From the NCBI GenBank assembly GCA_027023305.1, contig JALVVR010000014.1, forward strand, positions 1 to 56,808: DNA of 56,808 nucleotides, written 5' to 3'. Numbering within the stretch: the first letter of the stretch is position 1; every line of letters begins with the position of its first letter. Positions 45,047 to 55,591 of the stretch are shown here, piece by piece. The notes beneath the pieces are model-generated. The model was not told the DNA's origin. It saw only the letters and a list, made by a program, of their open reading frames with translations, and searched no databases. A program made the position numbers and the translations under genes. This stretch comes from Campylobacterales bacterium. Lineage in GTDB: Bacteria; Campylobacterota; Campylobacteria; Campylobacterales; QNZT01.

Positions 45047-46480
45047 TTATATCGGAGAAAGTTCTATCTTGGAGTTTCTCGCATCTGCTTCAGCACTTTC
45101 ATATACTATCTCAACTGGAATCTGTCCTTTGTCAACAAATCTTGTATATGCTTTTTGAAAGACTAAGTTTGCTACTCCTGTTGGTCCATTTCTATTTTTA
45201 CCAACGATTATCTCAGCATCCTCTTCAGGTTTTTCAAAAAAATCACTTTTATACTCTTTACCCTCTGCTTTTGCCCTTTTCTCTTTCTCTTTTTCCTCTC
45301 TTATCCTATAAACATCATCACGATATACAAACATTATGATATCAGCATCCTGCTCGATAGATCCAGACTCCCTAATATCACTTAGCATCGGTCGTTTATC
45401 ATTTCTACTCTCTAGCCCTCTGTTAAGCTGTGAAAGAGCAATGATAGGGATATTTAACTCTCTAGCAAGTAGTTTTAAACCCCTACTTATCTCACTAACT
45501 TCTAAGTGTCTATCTTTTCCACCTGTTCCACTCATAAGTTGAAGGTAGTCGATAACTGCCATAGAGATTTCTGGATGTTGGGACTTTAATTTTCTTAGTT
45601 TGCTTCTTAGTTGGTTGATATTTATAAGTCCATCATCATCTACGAAAAGTTTAGTTTTTGACATCTCATCAGTAGCAGAAGTTAGGTTTGTCCACTGCTC
45701 ATCACTCATGTTACCTACTTTTAGGTTTTGTAGAGGTATAGAAGTCTTTGCACTAAGCATCCGTATCATGAGCTCCTCAGCTGGCATCTCGAGAGAAAAT
45801 ACAGCTACTCCATCTCCATCATCTATTGCCTTTTGAGCTAAGTTTAGGGTAAAAGCAGTCTTACCCATAGCTGGACGAGCTGCTATGATGATAAGTTGCC
45901 CAGGAGTAAATCCACTTGTTAAAAAGTTTAACTCCCTAAATCCAGTATCAACTCCGATAACTCCTGTATTGCCTTTTTTCTTCATCTCTAAGATATGAGC
46001 TATAGTAGCTTCTGCCATCTCTGGAGCATCCCGAAACTCTTTTGTTGTAGCATCTAAACTTATCTCATAAAGCTTTTTTTGAACTATATCAAGAACATCC
46101 TCACTTGGTAAATCCTGTTCTATCGCTACATCTTTTATATCTGTTGTTAGCTTGATAAGCTCTCTTTTTATAGCCTTTTCTTTTATCTCTTCGACATAAG
46201 CACTTAGATTTGAAAGTGGAGCTGTTGAGAGGATATCTAAAAAACTCTCTTCGTTAAATCTCTTCTTTTTCTCAAGCTCTTTTTTCAAAAACTCTTCATC
46301 GATAGGCTTATCAGATTTTTCAAGCTCTATCATAGTCTCAAAGATAACTTTGTGGTCAGGAAGATAAAAATCCTCAGGGTTTAAAGCTCCTAAAACATCT
46401 TCAAAGATAGATGGTTCAAAGATGATACTGCTAAGGATTGCTCTTTCTATGTTTGTGTTGTGTAGTTGATTTCCCGTCAT
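45047..46480 (-). CDS. dnaB: Replicative DNA helicase DnaB
   Basis: Helicase of 477 aa, full length. The N-terminal domain (about 5-110, NTNIERAILSSIIFEP) is followed by the RecA-like domain: Walker A ARPAMGKTAF at about 206, Walker B MAVIDYLQLM, and SQLNRGLESRNDKRP with the conserved DIRESGSIEQDAD. No intein is present. The start overlaps the stop of the preceding gene (ATGA). Confidence 0.96.
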   Translation of the reverse strand: MTGNQLHNTNIERAILSSIIFEPSIFEDVLGALNPEDFYLPDHKVIFETMIELEKSDKPIDEEFLKKELEKKKRFNEESFLDILSTAPLSNLSAYVEEIKEKAIKRELIKLTTDIKDVAIEQDLPSEDVLDIVQKKLYEISLDATTKEFRDAPEMAEATIAHILEMKKKGNTGVIGVDTGFRELNFLTSGFTPGQLIIIAARPAMGKTAFTLNLAQKAIDDGDGVAVFSLEMPAEELMIRMLSAKTSIPLQNLKVGNMSDEQWTNLTSATDEMSKTKLFVDDDGLININQLRSKLRKLKSQHPEISMAVIDYLQLMSGTGGKDRHLEVSEISRGLKLLARELNIPIIALSQLNRGLESRNDKRPMLSDIRESGSIEQDADIIMFVYRDDVYRIREEKEKEKRAKAEGKEYKSDFFEKPEEDAEIIVGKNRNGPTGVANLVFQKAYTRFVDKGQIPVEIVYESAEADARNSKIELSPI

Positions 46481-46884
46481 GATAAAAACTCTTTATAATT
46501 TTGTATTTTGATACCACAATCTATAAACTTTTTATCACTTGTTAAAAAGATATTACAGTTGTTTTCTTTTGCACAGAAGCATTGAAGTGTATCTTCTAAG
46601 TCGGTTTTGTTTTTGATAGAAAAATCTGAGTTTTCTGCTGAGAGATTGTTAAATCTTTCTTCTATCTCAAACTTTCCTGCATACTGCATTATTTCATTTA
46701 ATCTTTCTTGCTTTTGCAATGAGATTTTTTTATCCAATATACTCTTCACTTCATCAACATACTTATCAGATATAAACATTCCTTTTCTTTTATGAATCTT
46801 CTTATCTTCTATCTCAACAAAATCATAATCATCAAGCATACTAAAGTTTATTACTATATCTCTTATACCAACTTTAGCTGTCAT
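46477..46884 (-). CDS. Apparent antitoxin/PIN-toxin chimera (135 aa)
   Basis: The N-terminal part (about 1-85; MLDDYDFVEIEDKKIHKRKG, then FISDKYVDEVKSIL and QERLNEIM) resembles the small antitoxins that accompany PIN toxins in Campylobacterota. The C-terminal part (about 92-135; TDLEDTLQCFCAKENNC, IFLTSDKKF, IQNYKEFL) looks like only the last third of a PIN nuclease, with the third and fourth acidic positions but no N-terminal DTN motif. It may be a fused remnant of a deleted toxin-antitoxin pair. It overlaps dnaB by 4 nt. Family assignments are from pattern recognition only. Confidence 0.55.
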   Translation of the reverse strand: MTAKVGIRDIVINFSMLDDYDFVEIEDKKIHKRKGMFISDKYVDEVKSILDKKISLQKQERLNEIMQYAGKFEIEERFNNLSAENSDFSIKNKTDLEDTLQCFCAKENNCNIFLTSDKKFIDCGIKIQNYKEFLS

Positions 46885-46935
46885 ATTTTAATCCTTGTTC
46901 GATTTTTATTATTATATGATATTTAGATAAGTTTA

Positions 46936-49080
46936 TCAAATCTTTAATTTGTACACTTTAGCTAAAGGTGTCATTATAACAGGCTCAAATAACTTTTTAT
47001 CATAGTTTTCCAATACAAAAAGCTGTATATATGTTGAGTTAAAGACTCTAGCATCCATAACTAAAATCTGATGATAATTTTTCATAAATATCATGTAAAG
47101 ATTAGCTAAAGGATTTAAGTCTTTTTTTTCTACTTGTAGTTTACCATTTTTATCATATTTAGTGATTATTAGTGAATTTATTGGTACTTTATTATTTCCT
47201 ATATTTAAAGTAGCTTTTTGTTTGTTAAACCTTAACCCCTGCCCAAGATCTAAAATTTGTAAATTTTCTCTAAAATTTCTACTTATATAAAAGAAAGTAT
47301 TATATTTTTTATTTCCAGTTTGAAGATCAAGATTACTAAAAAGATCTACTGTAGGCAGTATACCCATCATTCTGTTAGGTAGATAAAGATATATATCTCT
47401 TGTTTTTTTAGGCAGTTTTATATCTGTTTTTAAAGTATCTAAAAAGCTATTTACATTTTTATAACCATAGTCAAGAGCCATCCAACCAATATTTGATGAT
47501 TCTAATTTTGTTTTTTTATCAGTTGAAAGATTTTCCTCTTTTTTATCTATCCAAAATCTTTTTTCTGTGTACTCTACATCTAATCTCATCATATTTGCTG
47601 AGCTTTTTTGATCACTTAAAAGTGAAAAACTTACTGGAAAGTTTACTCTACCACTATGTTTACCACCATCAACTAAAGTTTTAACATCAGCATAGTATCT
47701 TATAGGATAACCATAATCCCACCAAGATACTACATAGTCTTCTCTTTTTGCTATATGTTTTAACTTATCTAAAACTAAAACTTCATTTTTTGTAAAAACT
47801 GTTGGAACTCTATAACCTATGATATGTTTTATATTTGGGGATAATACAGCAATAGTTAAAACTACCAAAACTGTATATTTTAAAAATTTATTTTTAAATA
47901 GTTCAGCAACTTCATGTATAAGAAAAGCTATCCCTAAAGCTAAAACTGGAACTGCATAGATAGTAAACCTTAGTCCTCCACTAGTAGCCAAAAACCCAAG
48001 TCCTAACAAAGGAAGCCCTAGAAGCATTATTGGTCTTTTTATCATAAGCCATATATATCCTATGATTGATAAAATAAAGACTATGACATTTCCAGAGATT
48101 CGGTTTGCAAAGGTATTAAAAGGGATTTGATCCGCTTCTCTAACAGTTTGCATTACTGTAAAAAAGTGAAGTTTTAACTCATCTAAATCAGTAACTATAA
48201 TACTATCTTTAAAAACATAAGCTTTTAATTTACCCCAAATGGGATTAAATCCACCACTGAATAAAAATAAGATTAGTGCTAATCCAAATAGATAAAAAAT
48301 TACTTTATAAAATTTTTCTTTTTTTAATTTTAAAAATATAAATAAACTTACTACTATAGCTAACTTAATCAAGCCATTTACATATATCATAGCAAACATC
48401 ATAAATGTCAAAAGTGTTAAGTTAAATTTAAAATCTTCTTTATTTATATATTGATATATCACATATAAAGATATAAGAGTAAAAAATGCTATTTCTAAAG
48501 AGTAACTTTGAGGATACCACCATCTATAGAGTATGATATCCAAGGAAGTAAATATAAGATATTTATCCTCCCTTGTTCTTATCGCCCAAATCAAAGACCA
48601 AAGTAAAAAGCTAGGAAATACTATGTTTAACATATCAGTATCATAATATCCAACCATAGTACGATTATAGTAACTCCAAGCAATACTTCCCAAAAGTGCT
48701 GCGATAAAACCAACTTCTAACTTTCCTAAACTTTTTCCTACTAGAATGATAGGTATAACTAAAAGTGAAGATAAAAATACAGGCATATAAAGTATGATAG
48801 TTTCAAAAGAAAAAGGAAGTATCTTTACAAAAAATGCTGTTAACTGTGATGCAGCAGTATCAATAGGACTAAGATCACCTTCTTGATGAAAACCATTTAC
48901 TAAGTCTCTAGCACCCTCAGCCCAATAATACCCATCATTTGTATTTATCATAAATTGATTATTAAACTTAAACTGTTCTACACTACTAAACTGCTCTACC
49001 CAAATAAACCTTACTGCTATACTAAAGATAAATGCTACAATTATATAAAAAAAGGTTTTTTGATTTTCACTTAGAGTCAT
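46936..49080 (-). CDS. pglB: PglB/STT3-type oligosaccharyltransferase
   Basis: N-linked protein glycosylation enzyme, 714 aa, about 13 N-terminal transmembrane helices and a periplasmic C-terminal domain. The first metal-binding Asp is D49 (NTNDGYYWAEGARD), the second DxD is in GYYDTDM (about 147-149), E315 lies in the external loop, and the sequon-binding motif is W453-W-D-Y-G457. It transfers a lipid-linked glycan to Asn in (D/E)xNx(S/T)-type sites in Campylobacter. No other pgl genes are in the window, so its glycan genes are elsewhere. Confidence 0.95.
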   Translation of the reverse strand: MTLSENQKTFFYIIVAFIFSIAVRFIWVEQFSSVEQFKFNNQFMINTNDGYYWAEGARDLVNGFHQEGDLSPIDTAASQLTAFFVKILPFSFETIILYMPVFLSSLLVIPIILVGKSLGKLEVGFIAALLGSIAWSYYNRTMVGYYDTDMLNIVFPSFLLWSLIWAIRTREDKYLIFTSLDIILYRWWYPQSYSLEIAFFTLISLYVIYQYINKEDFKFNLTLLTFMMFAMIYVNGLIKLAIVVSLFIFLKLKKEKFYKVIFYLFGLALILFLFSGGFNPIWGKLKAYVFKDSIIVTDLDELKLHFFTVMQTVREADQIPFNTFANRISGNVIVFILSIIGYIWLMIKRPIMLLGLPLLGLGFLATSGGLRFTIYAVPVLALGIAFLIHEVAELFKNKFLKYTVLVVLTIAVLSPNIKHIIGYRVPTVFTKNEVLVLDKLKHIAKREDYVVSWWDYGYPIRYYADVKTLVDGGKHSGRVNFPVSFSLLSDQKSSANMMRLDVEYTEKRFWIDKKEENLSTDKKTKLESSNIGWMALDYGYKNVNSFLDTLKTDIKLPKKTRDIYLYLPNRMMGILPTVDLFSNLDLQTGNKKYNTFFYISRNFRENLQILDLGQGLRFNKQKATLNIGNNKVPINSLIITKYDKNGKLQVEKKDLNPLANLYMIFMKNYHQILVMDARVFNSTYIQLFVLENYDKKLFEPVIMTPLAKVYKLKI

Positions 49081-49091
49081 TGTTGATTACC

Positions 49092-49886
49092 TCACTTTCT
49101 TACTCTCATAAACACTGGAAATCTAGGCTTTCCATATTTTGTAATCTCTTTATACTTAAAGGTTATTATTGTACCTATTTTGGGTGGGTTTTTCCTTAAA
49201 CTATCACTTAAGCCACTACCTATTTTAAACTTTACTTTGTTTGGAAGTTGGCAGAGCAAAGCTCCTATTATGTTTTTATATTTGCCTTTTCCCTTGGTAT
49301 ATCCTACTATTACACACTCTGTGTCTAAAAAACTCTTTACTTTTAGAGCTTTGGATGTTCTTTTTGCTATATAGGGAGTATTTGGATCTCTTACAACTAC
49401 TCCTTCTCCACCTTTTTTTTCAACTTGATGTAAAAAGTTTAGGAGCAGTTTTTTGTTTTTGACTTTTATTTGAGGGATGATTTGTATATATTTTCCCTCA
49501 TAGGGTTTTACAATTTTGAGTCTTTGGAAAAGATTTCCTTTCGCATTTGGTACTTCAAAGATATAGTGTTTTATCTCTTTCCATTTTTTACTTGGAACTT
49601 TATCTCTAACGATAGAAGAGATATTTTCAAAATCTTTTCTCTTTGTCCAGAGTTCTCCATCTATGGCAAATGGTGGATAATCTTTTAAAAACCACTTTGG
49701 TGCATAGATGATTTTTCCTTGACGACTCAAAAGATGCTTTCCATCCCAAAAAGCTCTTATACCATCGAGTTTTTCACTCATAACCCAACCCGTTATGTTT
49801 TGGTCTTTATATACTTTTAGTAACAATAGATTAGGTTTAGTGGCAAAAAGTGAGACAGAAAAACTAAGTAGTAATAAAAACTTCAC
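49092..49886 (-). CDS. Periplasmic ATP-dependent DNA ligase (LigE type)
   Basis: Minimal ligase of 264 aa with a signal peptide (about 1-16), so it probably acts outside the cytoplasm. The nucleotidyl-Lys is K39 in SEKLDGIRAFWDG; further motifs are AIDGELW, YIFEVPN, GGEGVVVRDP and KVKSF. The OB domain fills about 170-264. Secreted LigE enzymes are thought to repair incoming DNA during natural transformation or act on extracellular DNA. It overlaps the carbonic anhydrase-like gene by one base. Confidence 0.9.
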   Translation of the reverse strand: MKFLLLLSFSVSLFATKPNLLLLKVYKDQNITGWVMSEKLDGIRAFWDGKHLLSRQGKIIYAPKWFLKDYPPFAIDGELWTKRKDFENISSIVRDKVPSKKWKEIKHYIFEVPNAKGNLFQRLKIVKPYEGKYIQIIPQIKVKNKKLLLNFLHQVEKKGGEGVVVRDPNTPYIAKRTSKALKVKSFLDTECVIVGYTKGKGKYKNIIGALLCQLPNKVKFKIGSGLSDSLRKNPPKIGTIITFKYKEITKYGKPRFPVFMRVRK

Positions 49887-50413
49887 TACATATATCCGTT
49901 TTTAAACTCCACATATCTACTAGCAGAGGCATAAAGCTCTTTTACCTCATCATCTGTAAGCTCTCTAACAACTTTTGCAGGGCTTCCCATGATAAGGCTT
50001 CTTGGTGGGAACTTTTTGTTTTTAGTTACTAAGCTTCCAGCTCCTACGATACTCTCTTTCCCTATCACTGCACCATCTAGTATAGTGGCACTCATGCCAA
50101 TAAGACAAGCATCTTCTATAATACATCCGTGAAGCATCACTCTATGACCTATTGTTACATCATTTCCTACTATTGTAGGAGTTCCATCTCCAATCTTTCT
50201 CTCTTTTTTATAGTGAGTTACATGTATCATAGAAAGATCTTGCACACTTACACGATCTCCTATTTTGATAAAGTGGACATCGCCTCTTATCACTGCTCCA
50301 AACCAGATCGAGCAATCCTCTCCAATCTCTACATCTCCGATAACATCTGCACTATTTGCTATCCAAGTGTTTTTCCCTATGGTTGGTTTATATTCTTTAT
50401 AATTTTCTATCAT
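49886..50413 (-). CDS. Gamma-class carbonic anhydrase family protein
   Basis: Left-handed beta-helix trimer protein, 175 aa, with hexapeptide repeats across about 12-140. Metal-binding His candidates are in MIHVTHYK and TIGHRVMLHGC. The gamma-CA/PaaY/YrdA group contains active and inactive members and this cannot be told from sequence. Its position near ligase and ppk genes gives no further clue. Confidence 0.9.
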   Translation of the reverse strand: MIENYKEYKPTIGKNTWIANSADVIGDVEIGEDCSIWFGAVIRGDVHFIKIGDRVSVQDLSMIHVTHYKKERKIGDGTPTIVGNDVTIGHRVMLHGCIIEDACLIGMSATILDGAVIGKESIVGAGSLVTKNKKFPPRSLIMGSPAKVVRELTDDEVKELYASASRYVEFKNGYM

Positions 50414-50422
50414 GAAACTTCC

Positions 50423-52510
50423 TTATTTAAATATTTTCTTTTTTCCTGATGAGCGATTTTTTTTGCTTTGTTTGTAGATTTTATTTACATAGTTTTCTAA
50501 AAATTCTTGAGAATTTATAGGTTTTTGGTCATCTTTAGGAGTTATTTTTTCATACTCTCCACTGCTATCAAGTTGCCAAGACAAAACATTATCATTTATT
50601 TGTAAATTTAACAAATCATAAAGCTTGTAAGAGAGTGCTTTTTCATAGATAGGTACCATAAGTTCATATCTTTTTTCTAAGTTTCTTGGCATCCAATCTG
50701 CACTAGATATAAAAACTTTTGGATTTGAGTTTTTAAAGTAAAAAATACGAGCATGTTCAAGATACTTTCCTATAATAGAAGTTACTCTTATATTTTCACT
50801 CACTCCTTCAATTCCTGGTTTTAGACAACATATTCCTCTTACAACCAATTCTATTTTGACTCCTGCAGTTGAAGCTTTATAGAGTGCTTTTATCACATCA
50901 CTATCAACTAGAGAGTTCATTTTGGCTATTATTTTTCCATCTTCACCTTTTTGTCTCTCTTGTTTTATGAGATTTAAAAGAGTACTTTTCATCTGTGTTG
51001 GACTCATGACAAGATTTTTTAGCTTTTGCTTTTTTGAAAATCCTGTCAGAATATGGAAAAAAGCTATGGAGTCATCAGTAAACTCTTCTCTTGAAGTAAA
51101 GTAACTTATATCTGTGTATAGTTTGGCTGTTTGTTCATTGTAGTTTCCAGTTGAAAAGTGTAAATATGTTTTTAGTTTATTGTTATCTCTTCTTATGATT
51201 TGTGCTACTTTTGCATGAACTTTAAATCCAGGAATTCCATATATAACATGAGCTCCAACATCTTCTAAAGCTCTAGCCCATATAAGGTTGTTTTCTTCAT
51301 CAAATCTAGCTTTTAACTCTACTACTGCTGTTACTTGTTTTCCGTTATTTGCTGCTTCCATGAGAGCTTTTACTATTGGTGAATTTTTACCTACACGATA
51401 GAGTGTTATTCTGATAGATAAAACTTGTGGGTCATTTGCACCATCTTGGATGAGTTTTATAACTGGTTCAAAACTCTCATAAGGTTGCATAGTTAAAACA
51501 TCTTGTCTATCTAAAACTTCAAAGATACTCTCCCCACTATCAAAAGGTGGTAAACTTTTTGGACGATGAACAGGCAAAAGAAGATGTGAAAAGTTTTTGT
51601 TACCAACTATATCCCACAAAGCTCCTAGGTTTAGAGGTGTTGCATACTCATATATATCTCTTTTGTTTATCTTTAGATACTTATTTAAAAATTCTAAAAG
51701 TTCACTGTCAGCATCTTTTTCAACCTCTAGCCTTACAAAAGCCCCTTTTTTTCTAAGCTTTAAACCTTGTTCCAAGATTTCCATAAAGTCATCAGCTTCA
51801 TCTTCTTCTATCTCTATATCAGCATTTCTAGTTACTCTAAAATAAGTAGTTGAAACAACTCTATATCCTGGGAAAATATTTTGGGCATGAACTCTTACAA
51901 GAGACTCTATATTTATATATGTATTTTCATCTATTTCTATAAATCTAGGTAAAATTCTTGGAATCCTAATCATAGCAAACTTTACATCATCTTCATTTTC
52001 CTCATCACAAAGTTTGATAGCAAGTGATAAACTAAGGTTGTTTAGAGGAGGAAAAGGGTGTGTTGCATCTACTGCTATTGGTATTATTACAGGAAAGATT
52101 TGTTCATGAAAAAACCTGTCTGCTTTTTGTTTTTGTTCCTCTCCTAAGTATCTATATCTTGTGATAAAAAGATTCTCTTTTTTTAACTCTTCTATGATTT
52201 CAAAATAATTTTTTTCTAAAAGTTTTTGCTCAGAATGCAGATGATTTGATATAGATTCAAGTTGGTCAACAGGTAGCATTTCATCACTTCCAGACGAAGT
52301 TATCCTAGCACTATAAAGTTGTCTAAGACCTGCAACTCTTATCATATAAAATTCATCAAGATTTGTATAGTAAATAGCTATAAACTTTAACCTCTCTAAA
52401 AGTGGTCTTTGTTTTATTTGAGATTGGAAAAGTACACGAGAGTTAAACCTAAGCCAACTAAGTTCTCTGTTTGTATATAGGCTAGGATCGCTTAAATCTA
52501 CTGCACTCAT
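50423..52510 (-). CDS. ppk1: Polyphosphate kinase 1
   Basis: Enzyme of 695 aa that makes polyphosphate from ATP. The N-domain opens with [14 protein letters not shown]; the catalytic His lies in KVHAKVAQI (about residue 420) with a second in [27 protein letters not shown] is the C-terminal signature. Length is normal. There is no adjacent ppx gene. It starts 51 nt downstream of uvrB. Confidence 0.95.
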   Translation of the reverse strand: MSAVDLSDPSLYTNRELSWLRFNSRVLFQSQIKQRPLLERLKFIAIYYTNLDEFYMIRVAGLRQLYSARITSSGSDEMLPVDQLESISNHLHSEQKLLEKNYFEIIEELKKENLFITRYRYLGEEQKQKADRFFHEQIFPVIIPIAVDATHPFPPLNNLSLSLAIKLCDEENEDDVKFAMIRIPRILPRFIEIDENTYINIESLVRVHAQNIFPGYRVVSTTYFRVTRNADIEIEEDEADDFMEILEQGLKLRKKGAFVRLEVEKDADSELLEFLNKYLKINKRDIYEYATPLNLGALWDIVGNKNFSHLLLPVHRPKSLPPFDSGESIFEVLDRQDVLTMQPYESFEPVIKLIQDGANDPQVLSIRITLYRVGKNSPIVKALMEAANNGKQVTAVVELKARFDEENNLIWARALEDVGAHVIYGIPGFKVHAKVAQIIRRDNNKLKTYLHFSTGNYNEQTAKLYTDISYFTSREEFTDDSIAFFHILTGFSKKQKLKNLVMSPTQMKSTLLNLIKQERQKGEDGKIIAKMNSLVDSDVIKALYKASTAGVKIELVVRGICCLKPGIEGVSENIRVTSIIGKYLEHARIFYFKNSNPKVFISSADWMPRNLEKRYELMVPIYEKALSYKLYDLLNLQINDNVLSWQLDSSGEYEKITPKDDQKPINSQEFLENYVNKIYKQSKKNRSSGKKKIFK

Positions 52511-52561
52511 AAATAGTCTTTCCTTTTGTTTAATTAAGTAAATAATATTATATCATAAGTT

Positions 52562-54535
52562 TTATAATTTTTTAATCTTTTCTATCTCATCCCTTATTTT
52601 AGCTGCTACTTCAAACTCTAATTTTTTGGCAGCTTCTAGCATTTTTGCTTTTAAACCTTGTATTATCTTTTGTTTTTCTTTTGGTGGGATTTTATCTTTT
52701 AGTTTTTTATTTCCTACTTCTGCATACTCTTCAAGTCGTAAGTTTTCATCCAAGTCTCTTTTTGTGCTAGTTGGAGTGATGTTATGTTTTTTGTTAAACT
52801 CTTCTTGCTTTTTTCTTCTGTAAGTTGTTATATCTATCGCTTTTTGCATAGAGTTTGTTATCTTTTTGGCAAACATCAAAACTCTTCCATTTACATGTCT
52901 TGCTGCTCTTCCCATAGTTTGGATAAGTGAAGTTTCACTTCTCAAAAAGCCTTCTTTATCTGCATCGAGTATAGCTACTAAACTCACTTCAGGTAAATCC
53001 AATCCCTCTCTAAGAAGATTTATCCCAACTAACACATCAAACTCACCGAGTCTCAATCCTCTGATTATCTGGTTTCTTTCTATTGTATCTATATCTGAGT
53101 GCATGTATTTTACTTTTATGCCTAGACTTAGGTAGTATTTTGTAAGTTCTTCTGCCATTTTTTTGGTTAGTACTGTAACTAAAACTCTTTCTTTCTTTTC
53201 TACTACCTTTTTTATCTCATCATGAAGACTTTCTACTTGATACTCACTATCAAGCACTTCTACTTTTGGATCAAGTAGTCCTGTTGGTCTTATGATTTGT
53301 TCTGCTCTATTTTCTCCCGAAAGGTCTAGTTCAAGCTGTGCTGGGGTCGCTGATACAAAAAGATAGTGAGGAGCTTTGTTTATATACTCATCAAATTGTA
53401 AAGGACGATTATCGAGTGCAGTTGGAAGTCTAAATCCATAATCAACCAAAACCTCTTTTCTACTTCTATCTCCTGCATACATCCCTCTAAACTGAGGTAA
53501 GCTTACATGAGATTCATCAACTATCACAAGATAATCCTTCCCCATAGCTTCAAAATAATCAAAAAGTGAGTAAGGAGTCTCCCCAGGTTTTTTACCTGTC
53601 AAATGTCTAGCATAGTTTTCTATACCTTTACAACTCCCAGTGGCTTCTATCATCTCTAAGTCAAACTCAACTCTTTGTTTTAGTCTTTGATACTCAACTA
53701 ACCTACCCTCTTTTTGATAGTAAGCTAACCTTTTATCTAACTCTTCCTCTATCTCTTTTACTGCTATCTTTAATCTCTCTTGCCCTACTATAAACTGATT
53801 TGCAGCATATATGATAGCTTTATCAAGAGGTTGTATCTTTTTGTTGGTAAGTGAGTCAAAGTAGTAGATGTCTTCTATCTCATCTCCAAAAAACTCTATT
53901 CGTAGAGCCTCTTCATCACTATAAGCTGGATATATATCTATAACTTCTCCATTTACTCTAAAATCTCCTCTATCAAAATAGTTATCATTTCTTCGATAAC
54001 CCATATCTACTAGTCTAAGAAGTATGTCTTTTTGATTTATCTCTTCACCCTTTTCAAGTCTAAGTACCATTTTTTTATACTCATGAGGATTACCTAAACC
54101 ATAGTTTGCAGAGACTGAAGCTATACAGATAACATCATCATAACTAAGCATAGATGCAGTAGCTGAGAGTCTAAGTCTTTCTATCTCTTCATTTATAGAG
54201 CTATCTTTTTCTATAAATAGATCCGTTCTTGGGATATAAGCTTCAGGTTGATAGTAATCATAGTAGGAGATAAAGTATTCTACATGATTGTTTGGAAAAA
54301 AGTGTTTAAACTCACTGTATAGTTGAGCAGCTAAGGTTTTGTTATGAGTCATGATAAGAGTTGGCATCTGTGTTTCTTTTATGATTTGACTCATAGTGTA
54401 AGTCTTTCCACTTCCTGTTACACCTACTAGTGTTTGGTAACGATTACCCTTTTTGATGGAAGTAGAGAGTTTTTTTATAGCTTTTGGTTGGTCTCCTGCA
54501 GGGGAGTATTTACTAACTAACTCAAATTTTTTCAA
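52562..54535 (-). CDS. uvrB: Excinuclease ABC subunit B
   Basis: Nucleotide-excision-repair helicase-like subunit, 657 aa. Walker A is [10 protein letters not shown] (about 38-47), the beta-hairpin tyrosines are in [17 protein letters not shown], and DESHVSLPQ is the helicase motif II. The C-terminal UVR domain is at about 620-655. The start is TTG at 54535 with AAGGAAAA upstream. A TATAAT box lies 32 nt before it. Confidence 0.96.
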   Translation of the reverse strand: MKKFELVSKYSPAGDQPKAIKKLSTSIKKGNRYQTLVGVTGSGKTYTMSQIIKETQMPTLIMTHNKTLAAQLYSEFKHFFPNNHVEYFISYYDYYQPEAYIPRTDLFIEKDSSINEEIERLRLSATASMLSYDDVICIASVSANYGLGNPHEYKKMVLRLEKGEEINQKDILLRLVDMGYRRNDNYFDRGDFRVNGEVIDIYPAYSDEEALRIEFFGDEIEDIYYFDSLTNKKIQPLDKAIIYAANQFIVGQERLKIAVKEIEEELDKRLAYYQKEGRLVEYQRLKQRVEFDLEMIEATGSCKGIENYARHLTGKKPGETPYSLFDYFEAMGKDYLVIVDESHVSLPQFRGMYAGDRSRKEVLVDYGFRLPTALDNRPLQFDEYINKAPHYLFVSATPAQLELDLSGENRAEQIIRPTGLLDPKVEVLDSEYQVESLHDEIKKVVEKKERVLVTVLTKKMAEELTKYYLSLGIKVKYMHSDIDTIERNQIIRGLRLGEFDVLVGINLLREGLDLPEVSLVAILDADKEGFLRSETSLIQTMGRAARHVNGRVLMFAKKITNSMQKAIDITTYRRKKQEEFNKKHNITPTSTKRDLDENLRLEEYAEVGNKKLKDKIPPKEKQKIIQGLKAKMLEAAKKLEFEVAAKIRDEIEKIKKL

Positions 54536-54566
54536 ATTTTTTCCTTTTTTTATTAAAGTAATTACG

Positions 54567-54572
54567 ATTATA
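54567..54572 (-). promoter_or_regulatory. Candidate -10 box for uvrB
   Basis: TATAAT preceded by GGT on the minus strand in the 80-nt divergent gap between uvrB and the first prepilin gene. The distance to the uvrB start allows a leader of about 25 nt with AAGGAAAA. Confidence 0.4.
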
Positions 54573-54615
54573 ACCGATCTAGTATTGTAAACAAAAAAAT
54601 TTAAAGGAGTTTCTT

Positions 54616-55086
54616 ATGAAAAGAAATGGTTTTACAATGATTGAGTTGATCTTCGTGATCGTTATTTTAGGTATATTAGCAAGTGTGGCTATTCCAAAGT
54701 TAGCAGCAACTAGAGAGGATGCAAAGATCTCTAAAATTGACCAAAATGTGGCAACACTGGTTCAAGATGCAGGATCTTTTTATACTTCACAAGGTAATGA
54801 TACATGGAAAAAAGCAAGTACAACAGTATCAAAGGTTACAAATGTACCTTTATCTAAATCTGCTACTGCAATGACAGATGCAAGCAATACTCAAGTGGCA
54901 GGAAAGACATTTTATATAAATGCTGATAAAAGTCATAACTGCTTAAAAGTTGTTACTACAACTAAAGGTGATATGACTATATCAAAAGGAACTGATACAT
55001 CTGGAACAGTTTGTAAACAAGTTCAAACTGATGTTGCAAGTATGATCAAAAAACACAGCTTTGGTGGAGTAGGTATCGTAAGATAA
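54616..55086 (+). CDS. Type IV pilin/pseudopilin-like protein
   Basis: Prepilin of 156 aa. The leader MKRNG is cut before FTMIELIFVIVILGILASVA, the class III signal with Glu at mature position 5. The globular part is Ser/Thr/Ala-rich with two Cys (NCLKV, TVCKQ) that could form a disulfide. AAAGGAG lies 7 nt before the ATG. It and its neighbour probably belong to a type II secretion or DNA-uptake pseudopilus; no assembly ATPase or peptidase is in the window. Confidence 0.9.
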   Translation: MKRNGFTMIELIFVIVILGILASVAIPKLAATREDAKISKIDQNVATLVQDAGSFYTSQGNDTWKKASTTVSKVTNVPLSKSATAMTDASNTQVAGKTFYINADKSHNCLKVVTTTKGDMTISKGTDTSGTVCKQVQTDVASMIKKHSFGGVGIVR

Positions 55087-55102
55087 TACAAAAGGAATAA
55101 AT

Positions 55103-55552
55103 ATGAAAAAAGCTTTCACTATGATTGAGCTTGTTTTTGTTATAGTGGTACTTGGGATTATCTCAAGTATCGCTATCTCAAAGATGGCAGTAACTAGGGA
55201 TGATGCTATCATAACGAAGGGACGAAGTCAGGTAGCAAGTATCAGAAATGCTATCGCTTTGGCTAAGAGTATGAACATGTTAAAAAGTGTTAGTCCTTTG
55301 TACCCTACTAAACTTGATAATTTAGCTTCTGCTAGTGCAACAAGTGGAAAGCTTTTTGATACAGATGGCACTACAAAGTTGCTTGATTATCCTATTTATG
55401 CTAAAAATGCAAGCGGTTACTGGACTAAAGCTAGGTTAAATAAGTATAACTTTGTTTATAAAGGCAATAATATACAGTTTACTTATAATCCTAGTAATGG
55501 ATCATTTGACTGTAACCATGCAAAACAAACTTGCAAAGATTTAACTGAATAA
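55103..55552 (+). CDS. Second type IV pilin/pseudopilin-like protein
   Basis: Prepilin of 149 aa. The leader MKKA is followed by FTMIELVFVIVVLGIISSIA; the residue before the cut is Ala instead of the usual Gly. Residues 16-40 keep the pattern of the upstream paralogue (KMAVTRDDAIITK), then the C-terminal domain differs, ending with two Cys (FDCNHAKQTC). It lies 16 nt after the first prepilin with AAAGGAA before its ATG. It ends 8 nt before a hairpin that overlaps priA. Confidence 0.9.
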   Translation: MKKAFTMIELVFVIVVLGIISSIAISKMAVTRDDAIITKGRSQVASIRNAIALAKSMNMLKSVSPLYPTKLDNLASASATSGKLFDTDGTTKLLDYPIYAKNASGYWTKARLNKYNFVYKGNNIQFTYNPSNGSFDCNHAKQTCKDLTE

Positions 55553-55560
55553 ACCGTATA

Positions 55561-55591
55561 ATAGTCTTATCAAAAAAAAGGATAAGGCTAT
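55561..55591 (+). promoter_or_regulatory. Hairpin covering the priA ribosome-binding site and start
   Basis: An 11-bp stem pairs ATAGTCTTATC (55561-55571) with GATAAGGCTAT (55581-55591), with one G-U pair and a loop of eight A plus G. It is followed by TTT. It could end the prepilin transcript, but its loop and right arm also contain AAGGA (55578-55582) and the ATT that appears to start priA, so it may instead or also control priA translation. Confidence 0.6.
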
